Source: Bacteroidota bacterium (lineage in GTDB: Bacteria; Bacteroidota; Bacteroidia; AKYH767-A; OLB10). From it: 64,000 nucleotides of DNA. The first letter of the stretch is position 1, and each line of letters starts with the position of its first letter. The stretch covers positions 2,542,001 through 2,606,000 of the forward strand of contig CP064983.1 in NCBI GenBank assembly GCA_016699635.1. The letters run 5' to 3'. The translations under genes were made by a program, and so were the position numbers. The notes below the pieces were generated by a model. That model worked only from the letters and a program-made list of their open reading frames with translations. It searched no databases and was not told the origin of the DNA. This document shows positions 1-9,943 of the stretch, in pieces.

Positions 1-405
1 TTATATCTTTCGTTAGAGGCATTACGAATCAACCCCAATCTTAGCTATGTGATTTCTGTATCACCGGAAATTGATATAAGTAATATTCTCATCCCTCCAA
101 TGATGGTTCAGCCTTTTGTTGAAAATAGTATTTTACATGGTATTATTCCATTGGCAAAACCAGGTGTTATCAAAATTGATGTTTCTGTTTCTATTGATGA
201 ATTGATTGTTATTGTTGAGGATAATGGAGTTGGAATAAATAGCTCAATGAAATCTGACAATAAAAAATCAATGGCAATGAAAATTACTAAAGACAGAATT
301 GCACTTTTTAATGAACAGCATAGTGCTGCTGCATCAGTTAATTTAATTAATTTAAATCAAGGTACAAGAATAGAATTGCGTTTACCTGTAATTCATAGAT
401 TTTAA
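1..405 (+). CDS. LytS-like sensor histidine kinase, C-terminal part
   Basis: The reading frame is open from the first base of the window, so only the kinase end is present. It reads through a segment typical of the His_kinase (LytS/YehU) family, beginning LYLSLEALRINPNLSY. It then shows the N-box QPFVENSILHGI and the G-box VEDNGVGI of the GHKL ATP-binding fold. These membrane kinases phosphorylate LytTR response regulators, and one follows 11 bases downstream, so the two form a probable sensor-regulator pair. The sensing and membrane parts lie upstream of the window. A GTG at 49 is only an internal codon, not the start. The last residues of the ATPase domain look complete. Confidence 0.85.
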   Translation, partial: LYLSLEALRINPNLSYVISVSPEIDISNILIPPMMVQPFVENSILHGIIPLAKPGVIKIDVSVSIDELIVIVEDNGVGINSSMKSDNKKSMAMKITKDRIALFNEQHSAAASVNLINLNQGTRIELRLPVIHRF

Positions 406-416
406 TAGAATCGTAA

Positions 417-1160
417 ATGATAAAGGCAGTAATTGTAGATGATGAACAGCATTGTATTAACAGAATTACTACACTGCTTAAAGATTATGAAAATGAGGTG
501 CAGTTAGTTGCAACAGCCAGTACTGTTAAGGAAGGTTTGAATATTATTAAAAAGGTTCAGCCTGATTTGCTTTTTTTAGATGTTGAAATTGCAGATAAAA
601 CCGGCTTCGATTTATTAAGAGAAATAGAGTCTCCATCATTTGATGTAATTTTTACAACAGCACATGATAAATATGCTGTTATGGCATTTAAATTTTGTGC
701 AATTGATTATTTGCTGAAACCTGTTGATGAGAGCGATTTTGCAATCGCCATGAAGAAGATTCTTGATAGCGATGACCGGCAGGATATGACAAGGCAACTG
801 TCAGAGTTGATTAAAGGAGCAGGACTAAATAAACCGAGAAAAATTGGTGTACCCACATTGAATGGAATTGTGTTTGTTTTGATTTCTGATATAAGATTAT
901 GTCGTGCAGATGGAAATTATACTGAGATTTTTTTAAATAACAATCACAAAATTGTTGTTTCAAAAACATTAAAAGAGTTTGATGATTTACTTTCAGATTA
1001 CCAGTTTTTCAGAGTACATAACTCAAATCTAGTAAACTTAGACTATGTTAAAAGTTATAATAAAGGTAAAGGCGGTTTTCTGATTCTTGATGATGACACG
1101 AATGTTGAGGTGTCATCACGCAGAAAGGACGAACTGCTAAAAAAGTTAAGCCTGATATAA
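417..1160 (+). CDS. LytTR family response regulator
   Basis: This 247-residue protein has a receiver domain (about 1-120) and a LytTR DNA-binding domain (about 145-245). The receiver carries the acidic pair D8-D9, the predicted phosphoacceptor D55 in LLFLDVEIADKTGFDLL, the conserved threonine in FTTAHD and the lysine in YLLKPV. The LytTR part includes CRADGNYTEIFL and FRVHNSNLVNL, typical of this family. It starts 11 bases after the LytS-like kinase, which is its likely partner. Targets are unknown. It converges with the regulator encoded on the other strand, and no strong hairpin terminator is visible in the 25 bases between them. Confidence 0.92.
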   Translation: MIKAVIVDDEQHCINRITTLLKDYENEVQLVATASTVKEGLNIIKKVQPDLLFLDVEIADKTGFDLLREIESPSFDVIFTTAHDKYAVMAFKFCAIDYLLKPVDESDFAIAMKKILDSDDRQDMTRQLSELIKGAGLNKPRKIGVPTLNGIVFVLISDIRLCRADGNYTEIFLNNNHKIVVSKTLKEFDDLLSDYQFFRVHNSNLVNLDYVKSYNKGKGGFLILDDDTNVEVSSRRKDELLKKLSLI

Positions 1161-1185
1161 ATCAATTACATCTGAAAAGTTTTGT

Positions 1186-2340
1186 TTACAGAAAATTAAT
1201 TCTGTTCATAAACACTTCTTTGTAACTCTTGCCAATAGGAATGGTTTTGTCATTGATAACTACTGCACCTTCATCCATGTGACTTATTTTATCTAAGGCA
1301 ATAATGTAGGAGCGGTGTACGCGCATGAATTTTTCGGGTGGAAGTTTGGTTTCAATATCTTTCATTGTGGCATGAATCACAAACTGATCTTCTTTAGTCT
1401 GAATAATTACATAATTGTCCATTGCCTGCAGCCAGTAAATGTTTTCAAGAAATACTTTTACAAGCATTGCACCTCTTTTTACAAAGAATGAGTTTTGAAT
1501 AACCTGATTCTCTAGAGGGTTTGAAGGTGCTTCAACAAGTTTTTCTTCTGTAGGTTTTATTACAGGCTGTGCAACAGATTTCTCTGTCTTAGATGAACCA
1601 ATGACAACAGCATAGCCTAGTAATTGGTTTTTTTCATCACGAATAGGGGAGCATGTAAAGTCAGCTTTTATATTACTGTAATCTCTAACAATAGTTATAT
1701 TACTCTGCTTAATACTTAAAACCTCATCCTGTTTCATGAGTTTACCTAAGTTGTCGGCATTGACAATTTCGTATTCATCACCTTCAATTTTTATAAGTTT
1801 AAACAAACTCATGCCTTGCGCACTTTCATTGCCGAAGCCTGTCATGCTTTCTGCTTTTGGATTTAAAAATGTAATACGGAACTCTGTATCGGCAACCAAA
1901 ATGGCTTCTTCTACATTTGCAAGAGCATTGGCAAAGCGTCTTTCATTTTCACGCACCTGCAAATCTTTCTGAAATTTATACAATGCCATTTCAACAGTTG
2001 TTTGCAAGTCAGATTCGTTGAATGGTTTTACCAAATAGCCATAAGGCTCAGTGATTTTAGCTCTGTCCAGCGTGTTTTTGTCAACAAAAGAAGTGAGAAA
2101 TATTACAGGAATATCATACTTCTGTTTTATGTGTTCTGCAATGTGAATTCCATCCAAATCGCCTTTTAACTTTATGTCAAGAAAAACCAAATCGGGTTCG
2201 TGTTCTTCAAGTCTTGCATAGGCATTTTGTGCCGATGATGCCGTGGCCGGAACATCATATCCAAGACGAATTAATGTTTGCTGTATGTCTTTTGCAACGA
2301 TACTCTCGTCTTCAACAACTAAAATTCTTATTTTGTCCAT
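1186..2340 (-). CDS. Response regulator with REC, PAS and LytTR domains
   Basis: This 384-residue protein has three parts. The first is a receiver (about 1-125) with E10-D11 and predicted phosphoacceptor D55 in LVFLDIKLKGDLDGI. The second is a PAS domain (about 132-250) containing ADTEFRITFLNPKAESMTGF. The third is a LytTR DNA-binding domain (about 285-384) with RVHRSYIIALDKI. A PAS sensor between the receiver and the LytTR output suggests it integrates phosphorylation with a second, possibly redox or ligand, signal. It starts 11 bases after the propeller histidine kinase gene on the same strand, so it is almost certainly that kinase's partner. Confidence 0.9.
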   Translation of the reverse strand: MDKIRILVVEDESIVAKDIQQTLIRLGYDVPATASSAQNAYARLEEHEPDLVFLDIKLKGDLDGIHIAEHIKQKYDIPVIFLTSFVDKNTLDRAKITEPYGYLVKPFNESDLQTTVEMALYKFQKDLQVRENERRFANALANVEEAILVADTEFRITFLNPKAESMTGFGNESAQGMSLFKLIKIEGDEYEIVNADNLGKLMKQDEVLSIKQSNITIVRDYSNIKADFTCSPIRDEKNQLLGYAVVIGSSKTEKSVAQPVIKPTEEKLVEAPSNPLENQVIQNSFFVKRGAMLVKVFLENIYWLQAMDNYVIIQTKEDQFVIHATMKDIETKLPPEKFMRVHRSYIIALDKISHMDEGAVVINDKTIPIGKSYKEVFMNRINFL

Positions 2341-2351
2341 AATTGAAAAAT

Positions 2352-5300
2352 TTAATACGATGGTTTAAATTTAATTATCACTTTTAATCCGTTACTGTTT
2401 TCTACTGTTACTTTTCCGTCAATCTGATCGCTCAACACATTCACTAATTGAATACCTAATGTGTCTGCAGTTTCAAAATCTTTTCCATCAGGTAATCCTT
2501 TTCCATTGTCAGCAATACTTAGCAGATAATGGTCATCTACCTTTTTAAATGTCACCCAAATTGTTCCCCCATCATCTGCAAAAGCATGTTTAATAGCATT
2601 GCTTACAAGTTCATTAATTATCAATCCACATGGTACTGCTGTATCAATGTCCAAAGATATTTTTTCTGCCTCAATCTGCAAACGTATTTTTTGAGGATTG
2701 GCATTTTGAGATTGCATAATGGTTTCGCAAAGGCGTTTGATGTAGTCATCAAAATCAATTCGTGATGTTCCGTCACTCTGATAAAAGCGATCATGTATCA
2801 AAGCCATAGAACGTATTCTGTCTTGTCCTTCTTTGAGGATTTTATGCGATGCCTTATCCTGCAAATAAGCACTTTGTAAGTTGAACAGGCTTACAATAAT
2901 CTGCAGATTATTTTTTACCCTGTGATGTATTTCTTTTAACAGAATATTCTTTTCGTCTAACGATTCACGAATTTGCTCCTCCATCTTTTTATGCAGGGTG
3001 ATGTCTGTGTCTATTACCACAATATTGCTCAATTCATCTTTGTCGTTAAATACCGGTGTCAGCGTACTGGAAGTCCAAAGTTGTTGTCCGTTGCGATGTG
3101 TAATTTTAGTTTCATAAATAACTGACTTATGCTCCTCAAGGCAGTCTTTAATGATTGTTTTTATATTTTCATTATACGAAAGCTGTGTTAGCTTACTGCC
3201 TTGCTTACGTATGATTTCATCCATAGTGTAGCCATGCATGCGTGTATAACCTTCATTCACAAATTCAAGATTCAGGTTATGGTCAAAAATCATAACAGCA
3301 TTGTCTGTTTCGCTGGCAACTATTGAAAGTTTCGCAAGTTGTATATTGTTTTCCCTAAGCTGATGGGTACGCTCATTGATTTTCTGTCTCAATAGTAGTT
3401 GTGCATTCCGTAAACTTCTTGTTCTTAATTTCAGAATAACTAAAATGAGTAATGTTAATGCAACGAAGTAGATAAAATAAAAAAAGTTTGTCCGCCAAAC
3501 AGGTGATTTTACTTTAAAGTCGTAGGTAAGTGATGGACTCCAGTCATGACCGTTGGCTGTTGCCTGCACCTGAAATGTATAGTTTCCGGGTGGCAGGTTA
3601 GAGTAATTTGCAATGTTTAAGTTGGTAGCAGGCACCCAGTAGTCATCAAAGCCGTCAAGTTTCCATCTGTATTGTAAAGCATCCGGTGATGCAAAATAAA
3701 TTCCTGTAAAATGAAAATTAAGATTGTTGTAGCCATACGGAAAAACCGGATTCACAGGTAAGCCAGTAATGCTGTCAATAGAAAAACCTTGTTCTGACCA
3801 ATTTACCTCGCGCATGTAGGCTTTGATGGATTGCAGCAGAACTACTGGAGTTGTACTTTTACTGTAACCGGAGTTTGGATTGTAACGAACAGCACCGTTA
3901 ACTGTAGCAAACCAAAGAAAGCCGTCTTTATCGTAAGTGGCAGCATTGGTTTCAACACCATAAAATCCATTACTTTTATCAAAGTGAATGATGTTTGTGA
4001 AATCTCTTTTCAGATAAGTGTTCCAGTCAATTCTGTCAATGCCAAGTGGAGTACCCATCCACAAATAATTGTTGTCGCTTGCAACAGTTAAAATTCTATT
4101 GTTGAACAAACCATTTCCAACTTCAAGATGTCTGATGGCAGTTGTTCCTTTCTTTTTTGAAAAAATATAGACACCAAAATCAAAAGTTGAAAAGATAATA
4201 TTTCCTTCTATATCTTGTGTGATTGAAGGGATAGGTGTTTTATTAAGATTCAACTTGTCGTTAAGTGAAACTGCTGTTTCATTATGCATAAAGTACATGC
4301 CTTGCAAAGTGCCAACCCAAACCAAGCCTTGTCTGTCCTGAAATAAATAGCGAATGTTGTCATTCTGTAAGCCATTGAGCTTATTTAAAACGCGCAGATT
4401 GTTGTTTTCGTAAATATAAATACCACGGTCGGTGCCAAACCATAAACTACCGTTACGGTGTGCCATAACAGCATAAATAATTTTATTGTTAAGTAAATCA
4501 AATGGAAAAGAAATTTTAGATAAGTCAGTTGAAACTAAAGCCGGACCGGTTGATGTTCCAAACCAGAAATTTTGTGCTGCATCCTGTGCAATACTCCAAA
4601 TTGTGGCACGTGCAAGAATATTTTCAAAAGGAGGTGTATAGACTGTATTTCCATGAATGTAATTCAATCCGCCATTTACGATGCCAAACCAAATTCTGTT
4701 TAAGTGATCGGTGTATGCAGTAAGTAGTCTGTTGTCATTAAATCCGTTTTCTGTTGTGTAGGTGATAAAGCGTCCACCTGAATAACGACACAAACCACGA
4801 GGTGTTCCAATCCAAATGTTTCCTTCATTATCTTCTTTCATGCACAAAATATTGTTATCTGTGAGACCCTCATCTTTTGTCAACGTGAAAAAATGACCAT
4901 GATCTATCAGGCACATGCCATTACCATAAGTACTGAACCATTTATTCTTCTTATAATCTTCAAGGATGGCAGTAACTTTTTTAACTGAAACACCTTTGTT
5001 GATATCAAATGCGCCAAACTTTCCATTTTGATATATGCTGATGCCTTCATTAGTTCCTGCCCAAATGCTGCCATCATTCAATTCAGAAATCTGATAAATA
5101 ATATTTCCTGTAAGTCCTTCGTTGATGGTAAAGTTTGTAAACTGTTTACCATCGTACTTCGACAATCCGTTAGTAGTTCCAATCCAGATGTTACCTTTAC
5201 TGTCAGTCAGCAGACAGGTGACTTCATTACTCACCAAACCTTTCAGAATAGTGTAACTTGAAAAACGTGTTCCGTCAAAACTGTTCAGTCCCTCTGATGT

Positions 5301-5756
5301 ACCAATCCAATATCGTCCTGTTTTGTCTTGCGTAATGGCTGTGGCATTGTTGCTGAGCAGTCCATTGTCAATGGTGTAGAATTTTTTTCTGATACCATTA
5401 AAGACACCAATGCCACCACGTGTTATTGCCATCCAAAGATTTCCTTTATTGTCTTCGTAAAATGCTTTTACAGGATTGAAAGATGCAGGGTTGTCTTGTT
5501 CGAAACGATAAAAATTAGTTCCATCAAACCAGCAAGCACCATTCATGGTTCCTATCCAAAGCTTTCCTGCTTTATCCTGATGAACGGCATTAACTTGATT
5601 GCTGGGCATTCCATTGGCAATAGTGTAGGTAGTGAAGTTATAATGCTGACCTTGCACCACTGAACTGAACAGCATAAGCAGTGCCATAAAAAACATAGGC
5701 ATTTGTAAGATGCTTTGGTTTCTTATTCTCAGACTACTTTTATCCTTCACTTGCAT
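2352..5756 (-). CDS. Propeller-type sensor histidine kinase (Reg_prop, Y_Y_Y, PAS, HisKA_2, HATPase)
   Basis: This is a 1134-residue membrane sensor. A hydrophobic stretch near residues 18-36 ending VVQGQ is a likely signal peptide. About 14 two-component-regulator propeller repeats follow, each with a core like GNLWMAITRGGIGVFNG or GNIWIGTTNGLSKYDG. They form a periplasmic beta-propeller to about residue 650, then a Y_Y_Y domain (LQYRWKLDGFDDYW), a single membrane helix (FFYFIYFVALTLLILVIL), a PAS domain with the PAC motif, and a HisKA_2 dimerisation domain with the phosphoacceptor histidine in EIHHRVKNNLQII. The C-terminal ATPase has NELVSNAIKHAF and SIADNGKGLP. This architecture is common in Bacteroidota polymer-sensing systems. 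There is no fused AraC-type regulator; the partner follows 11 bases on. Confidence 0.92.
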   Translation of the reverse strand: MQVKDKSSLRIRNQSILQMPMFFMALLMLFSSVVQGQHYNFTTYTIANGMPSNQVNAVHQDKAGKLWIGTMNGACWFDGTNFYRFEQDNPASFNPVKAFYEDNKGNLWMAITRGGIGVFNGIRKKFYTIDNGLLSNNATAITQDKTGRYWIGTSEGLNSFDGTRFSSYTILKGLVSNEVTCLLTDSKGNIWIGTTNGLSKYDGKQFTNFTINEGLTGNIIYQISELNDGSIWAGTNEGISIYQNGKFGAFDINKGVSVKKVTAILEDYKKNKWFSTYGNGMCLIDHGHFFTLTKDEGLTDNNILCMKEDNEGNIWIGTPRGLCRYSGGRFITYTTENGFNDNRLLTAYTDHLNRIWFGIVNGGLNYIHGNTVYTPPFENILARATIWSIAQDAAQNFWFGTSTGPALVSTDLSKISFPFDLLNNKIIYAVMAHRNGSLWFGTDRGIYIYENNNLRVLNKLNGLQNDNIRYLFQDRQGLVWVGTLQGMYFMHNETAVSLNDKLNLNKTPIPSITQDIEGNIIFSTFDFGVYIFSKKKGTTAIRHLEVGNGLFNNRILTVASDNNYLWMGTPLGIDRIDWNTYLKRDFTNIIHFDKSNGFYGVETNAATYDKDGFLWFATVNGAVRYNPNSGYSKSTTPVVLLQSIKAYMREVNWSEQGFSIDSITGLPVNPVFPYGYNNLNFHFTGIYFASPDALQYRWKLDGFDDYWVPATNLNIANYSNLPPGNYTFQVQATANGHDWSPSLTYDFKVKSPVWRTNFFYFIYFVALTLLILVILKLRTRSLRNAQLLLRQKINERTHQLRENNIQLAKLSIVASETDNAVMIFDHNLNLEFVNEGYTRMHGYTMDEIIRKQGSKLTQLSYNENIKTIIKDCLEEHKSVIYETKITHRNGQQLWTSSTLTPVFNDKDELSNIVVIDTDITLHKKMEEQIRESLDEKNILLKEIHHRVKNNLQIIVSLFNLQSAYLQDKASHKILKEGQDRIRSMALIHDRFYQSDGTSRIDFDDYIKRLCETIMQSQNANPQKIRLQIEAEKISLDIDTAVPCGLIINELVSNAIKHAFADDGGTIWVTFKKVDDHYLLSIADNGKGLPDGKDFETADTLGIQLVNVLSDQIDGKVTVENSNGLKVIIKFKPSY

Positions 5757-5796
5757 TTATAATTTTTAGCTTTTGCTTTGGAATGAATCACTTTAT

Positions 5797-6790
5797 TTAA
5801 AGTAGATAATCTTCAGGCTTCAGCCAATCAAATCCGTTTTCAGCTATATGTTTCATTCTGTTAAAGTAATTTAACTGTACATGATTGAGTTTGGTTACAT
5901 CCCATGCTTTAAATAAATAGGCATAGACAAAAATACCTCGTAAGTGCAGTAATTCCGGCATCAAATTAAGCTGATTGAGGTCAAAGCGATTGTATTTTTG
6001 ATAGCCTCTCATAAAACTATCCATAAAATAGCGTGCCCAGCCTCTGCGGTTAAAATCATTTACACCATTGTAATTAACTGCAAAAAACAACGGACAGGAA
6101 ATGTCATTTACAAACCAAGTATAACATGCATCTTCACAGTCGAACAATGTCAGGCGACCGTTACATTCCATAAAATTACCTCTGTGAATATCGTTATGCA
6201 CTACACCAAATGAATCTGATGTGGAAGGCAGTTGTTTAACTATATTAAGAAGTTGTGTCCAATATTCCCATGATTTCATCTCTGATTTTGGCAAATAAGT
6301 CTCAACCATCTTATTTGATTTTTCTGTACCAGATAGTCCTTTTCTTAATAGTGTCAGGAGGTGAATATGTTTTTGAACACTTATGAATCATTCCTGTAAT
6401 TCTGCCCATTTGTGCAATGGTATTACTGTTCCAGTTTTTTTCGCTTAATTCAACGCCTGGCGCTGCTGTAAACTTCACTACACTGAAGTAAGAATCGCCT
6501 GTTGTTACTTTCTCGCAGAGATTGTTATTTACAGAAGGTAATGGGTTTGATACAGGAATTTTATTGTCATGCAAAAAGTTTATCCAGTATATTTCTGAGT
6601 TCACTGTATCAAAACACTGATGTGATGAATGTGTCAGCCGGAGAATAAATTTTTTATCACCTTCACTGAAACGATAAATGATGTTCACATTATCACGAAG
6701 TAAAGTGAGATCGGAAAACTTAATGTTATAAAGTTTTGCAGCTTCAGAAACAGCCTCGTTAGAGAGTGCTGCACGTACAAATTCGTTCAT
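5797..6790 (-). CDS. APH-fold phosphotransferase, frameshifted
   Basis: Two adjoining frames together make one protein of about 330 residues of the aminoglycoside phosphotransferase/choline-homoserine kinase superfamily. The N-terminal lobe (6790 to about 6311) includes IIYRFSEGDKKFILRLTHSS, the nucleotide-binding lysine region. The C-terminal lobe (about 6309 to 5797) has the catalytic loop HNDIHRGN and the metal-binding aspartate in LTLFDCEDA. The break lies in an A-run near 6311, where the frame continues cleanly after adding two bases. The small-molecule substrate cannot be read from the sequence. The gene starts three bases after the glycosyltransferase, so the two are co-transcribed. 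The kinase could act on a sugar, an amino alcohol or an antibiotic-like compound. Confidence 0.75.
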
Positions 6791-6793
6791 TTT

Positions 6794-7978
6794 TTAATGG
6801 TTGACAATGGTGTTGTAAAGTTGTTGAAGTTGTAGTGCGCAGGGTTTAATATCAAAATTTTCAATTACATGTTGTCTTGCAGCAGTTGCAAATTGCTGAT
6901 AAGTGTTGTTGTTCATATTGTAAAAAGTGCGGATAGAACCGGCTAATGCTTCTGCATCTTTTTCAGGCGTAAGAAGTCCTGTTTTGCCATGTATAACCTC
7001 TTCGGGAATATCGCAGTGTGTGGTTGAAATTACCGGCATGCCTGTGCACTGTGCATCGAGTAGAACAATTGGTGCACCACCTTCGCAGTCACGCGTGTCT
7101 GAATAGCAACTTGGATGAATAAAAACATGGTATTGTCCGAAGAATTCATACAGCTTTGTAAACTCAATAAATCCGATAAAGCGGACTTTATGTTCAATAT
7201 TATGTTGTTTTACCAATGCTTCAAGTTTGCCTTTAATATTTTCCAATTCATTGCCAACAAAAGTCAGTGTCATATTCGGGCATTCATTTAATGCCTGAAT
7301 AAAAGCCTGAAGTGTATAAATATGTCCTTTTTTCTGACTGTAGTTAGACAGTTGCAGCAGATGCAGTTCACCTTCGTTTTTAGTTCTTGCTACAGCAGGA
7401 ATTTTAGTTGTCTCCACACCAAGGTGCACAACATGAACTTTTGCAGGGTCACAACCCTGATTGACTAAGATGGAAGCACCGAAAGCACCTTCACAAATAA
7501 AGCCATCAGTATGTTCATATAAAGATTGATAACGCTTTTTCCATTCCTGAAAACGAAAGGGCAAACTTTCATAATCAAAACCATAAAAAGAAACAAAATA
7601 GGGAAGGCCTGTAATTTTTTTTAGTTCAAGATATTGCCAACCCATATTGGCAAAGTGTGTGTGAATGAGTTCAACGCCATTTTCATTAGCCCATTTACCG
7701 ACATATTCAAAATAATGTTTGTTTTTTCTGAGAATGGCAATACGGTTAATAATTTTTGAGAAAATATTTTTGGCATGATCGCGCCCTTCCAACAAATCCG
7801 GACTAACATATTCCGGCATGGGTAATAAATTTATTTTTCGTGTAACAAATTGTTCATTGTAATAGCGATATGCTGCAACATTCACCTCTGTATCAGAAAG
7901 ATTGTTCAACATCCTGAACACCCAGTTCTGTGCATTAGGTAAATAACTTTCAAAAAGTTGCAGTGTTTTTACTGCCAT
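6794..7978 (-). CDS. Glycosyltransferase family 4 (WcaL-like)
   Basis: This 394-residue soluble GT-B glycosyltransferase has an N-terminal acceptor domain (about 1-190) containing ELIHTHFANMGWQYLELK. The C-terminal nucleotide-sugar domain (about 195-394) has LLQLSNYSQKKGHIYTLQAF and VRFIGFIEFTKLYEFF. The donor-site segment HPSCYSDTRDCEGGAPIVLL contains the usual glutamate-glycine pair. It most resembles colanic acid or exopolysaccharide glycosyltransferases. It is followed after three bases by an APH-fold kinase, so the pair may build or modify a surface or small-molecule glycan. Sugar donor and acceptor are unknown. It is divergent from dnaX across 143 bases. Confidence 0.85.
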   Translation of the reverse strand: MAVKTLQLFESYLPNAQNWVFRMLNNLSDTEVNVAAYRYYNEQFVTRKINLLPMPEYVSPDLLEGRDHAKNIFSKIINRIAILRKNKHYFEYVGKWANENGVELIHTHFANMGWQYLELKKITGLPYFVSFYGFDYESLPFRFQEWKKRYQSLYEHTDGFICEGAFGASILVNQGCDPAKVHVVHLGVETTKIPAVARTKNEGELHLLQLSNYSQKKGHIYTLQAFIQALNECPNMTLTFVGNELENIKGKLEALVKQHNIEHKVRFIGFIEFTKLYEFFGQYHVFIHPSCYSDTRDCEGGAPIVLLDAQCTGMPVISTTHCDIPEEVIHGKTGLLTPEKDAEALAGSIRTFYNMNNNTYQQFATAARQHVIENFDIKPCALQLQQLYNTIVNH

Positions 7979-8121
7979 GAAATATATAGTTTTTATTTCA
8001 CGCTAAATACGACATTTCCATCTGTAATTTGCATGGTTTTCATAAATCTTTATTAAAAACTTGCTGTTGAAACCGTAATAAAAATGTAAATGATTAAATT
8101 TGCTAAGAATTTAGAACCATT

Positions 8122-9904
8122 ATGAGCAATTTTGTTGTTTCAGCACGCAAATACAGACCTTCATCTTTCGACACACTAGTTGGGCAAGGACATATTACCA
8201 CAACCTAAAAAATGCAATAAAAGCAACCATCTTGCTCAGGCTTTTTGTTTTGTGGCCCAAGGGGTGTAGGTAAAACAACATGTGCACGTATTCTTGCCAA
8301 AACCATTAATTGCAGCAACATCACTGCTGATACAGAAGCTTGTAATGAATGTGAGTCATGCGTTTCGTTTAACAACGGACAGTCGCTCAATATTTTTGAG
8401 CTTGATGCTGCCAGTAATAACTCTGTGGAGGATATCCGCAGTTTAGTAGATCAGGTGCGCTTTGCACCTGCAAGTGGTCATTATAAAATTTATATTATTG
8501 ATGAGGTTCACATGCTTTCTTCGGGTGCATTCAATGCATTCTTAAAAACATTGGAAGAGCCACCACCTTATGCTATTTTTATTTTAGCAACTACAGAGAA
8601 GCATAAAATTATTCCAACTATTTTATCGCGTTGTCAGATTTTTGATTTCAATCGAATAAAGGTTGAAGATATTTCAAAACACCTGCAGCAAATTGCTGTA
8701 AAAGAAAATATTGAAGCTGACCCTGAAGCTTTGCACATTATTGCACAGAAGGCCGAAGGCGCATTGCGCGATGCCTTGTCCATTTTCGATCAGATGGTTA
8801 CTTTTTCGGGAAACAAGGTTACCTACAAAGATGTCATCAACAACCTTAACGTCCTCGACTATGAATATTATTTCCGCATAACCGATCAGATTTTACCCGG
8901 AAATATTTCATCTGTGTTATTAACTTTTAATGAGTTGTTGAATGAAGGTTTTGACGGACATCATTTTATTGCCGGACTGTCAGGACATTTTCGTGATTTG
9001 ATGGTTGCCAAAGATGAAATTACTTTGCAGCTATTAGAAGTAACAGAAGTAGTACGCGAAAAATATAAAGTTCAAAAGTAGTTGAATTATCCGTTTTATT
9101 AAAGCTGATTGATATTTGTAATGCATGTGATTTATCATATAAGAGTGTCCGCAATCAGAGGCTGCATGTAGAAATTACATTGATGAAAATGTGTGCCTTG
9201 TCAGGAAAACTAACGGTGAATGAAAATGCCATGGCTGCTAAACCCGTAGTGGTTGAAAAAGTTGTTGCAGAGAAAACAAATGTAGCTACACCGGCTGCGC
9301 AGGCACCAAAAAGTGAACCTGCTGTAGTTTCTGTTAAACAGGAGAGTATAAAACCGGAAGTTGTTAAACCTGAAACAAAAATAAATGAACCAGCCAAGCC
9401 TGAAGTGAAAGAGGCACCTACAGTAACAAAAGCAGAAGAGCCTATAGCCACAATTTCATTATCAGGACTCAATGCAAAAAAAACAACACCTGATAAAGCA
9501 GAACCTACAGATGTGAAATCTGAAAAAAAAAATGACAGACCGATAGTTGTTGATGAGTTAAATCGGATATGGGCTTTATATGCAGATTTGCAAGACAATA
9601 ATGGCAACACCAATCTTTCAAAAGCATTGCTCAGAACAGAGCCTGAAGTGATTAATGAAACAGAAATACATGTTACTGTTGACAACCAAGTGCTACGGGA
9701 TAATTTATTGTCGTTGAAAAGTGAATTTCTTGAATATTTCAAAAAGAAATGCAGAACGATTTTCTGACTTTGGAAGTTCGTGTTGAAGCATCAGAGAAAG
9801 TTCTTGATAAACCCTATACTGCAAGAGAGAAATTTAAGAAGATGGCTGAAAAAAATCCTGAGCTTGAAAATTTCAGAAAGCAGTTTGACCTTAATTTCGA
9901 TTAG
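8122..9904 (+). CDS. dnaX: DNA polymerase III subunit gamma/tau, frameshifted
   Basis: The clamp-loader ATPase is encoded in several frames that join into one protein of about 595 residues. The N-terminus MSNFVVSARKYRPSSFDTL is canonical. The Walker A motif GPRGVGKTT, four zinc-binding cysteines (CSNITADTEACNECESC), Walker B DEVHM and sensor region LSRCQIFDF all follow. Domain III ends near 9080, where one base is missing. The tau part then runs through NQRLHVEITLMKMCAL, a Lys/Glu/Pro/Ala-rich linker and a C-terminal fold to the stop at 9902. Breaks are at about 8205, 8222, 8243, 9078 and 9752, all in short homopolymers. A run of ten A at 9523-9532 in the linker might produce a shorter gamma form. 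The gene is expected to be essential, so these breaks are most likely consensus errors. Confidence 0.9.
9523..9532 (+). other. A10 run in dnaX linker, candidate slippage site
   Basis: Ten consecutive A bases lie in the tau-specific linker. The normal frame reads GAA AAA AAA AAT GAC. One extra A gives GAA AAA AAA AAA TGA, an immediate stop. One fewer A reads ATG ACA GAC CGA TAG, also a rapid stop. Either slip would give a product of about 470 residues, comparable with known gamma forms. Thermus thermophilus makes gamma by transcriptional slippage on a similar A-run. Use of this site here is inference, and the run length itself may be miscounted in this assembly. Confidence 0.4.
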
Positions 9905-9943
9905 TCAAAAATAAATTTCAAAGTTGTTTTAGAAAAGTAAATA

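Noticed and set aside
8200..8250. Programmed frameshift at the 5' end of dnaX
   Set aside because: Known dnaX recoding occurs late in the gene to make gamma. Here three separate losses lie before the ATPase domain and none has a stimulatory structure; a sequencing artefact explains them better.
9155..9742. Open frame of 195 codons on the minus strand opposite dnaX
   Set aside because: It is the antisense shadow of the low-complexity tau linker (Ala/Val/Lys/Glu-rich). The plus-strand frame carries the conserved clamp-loader sequence on either side.
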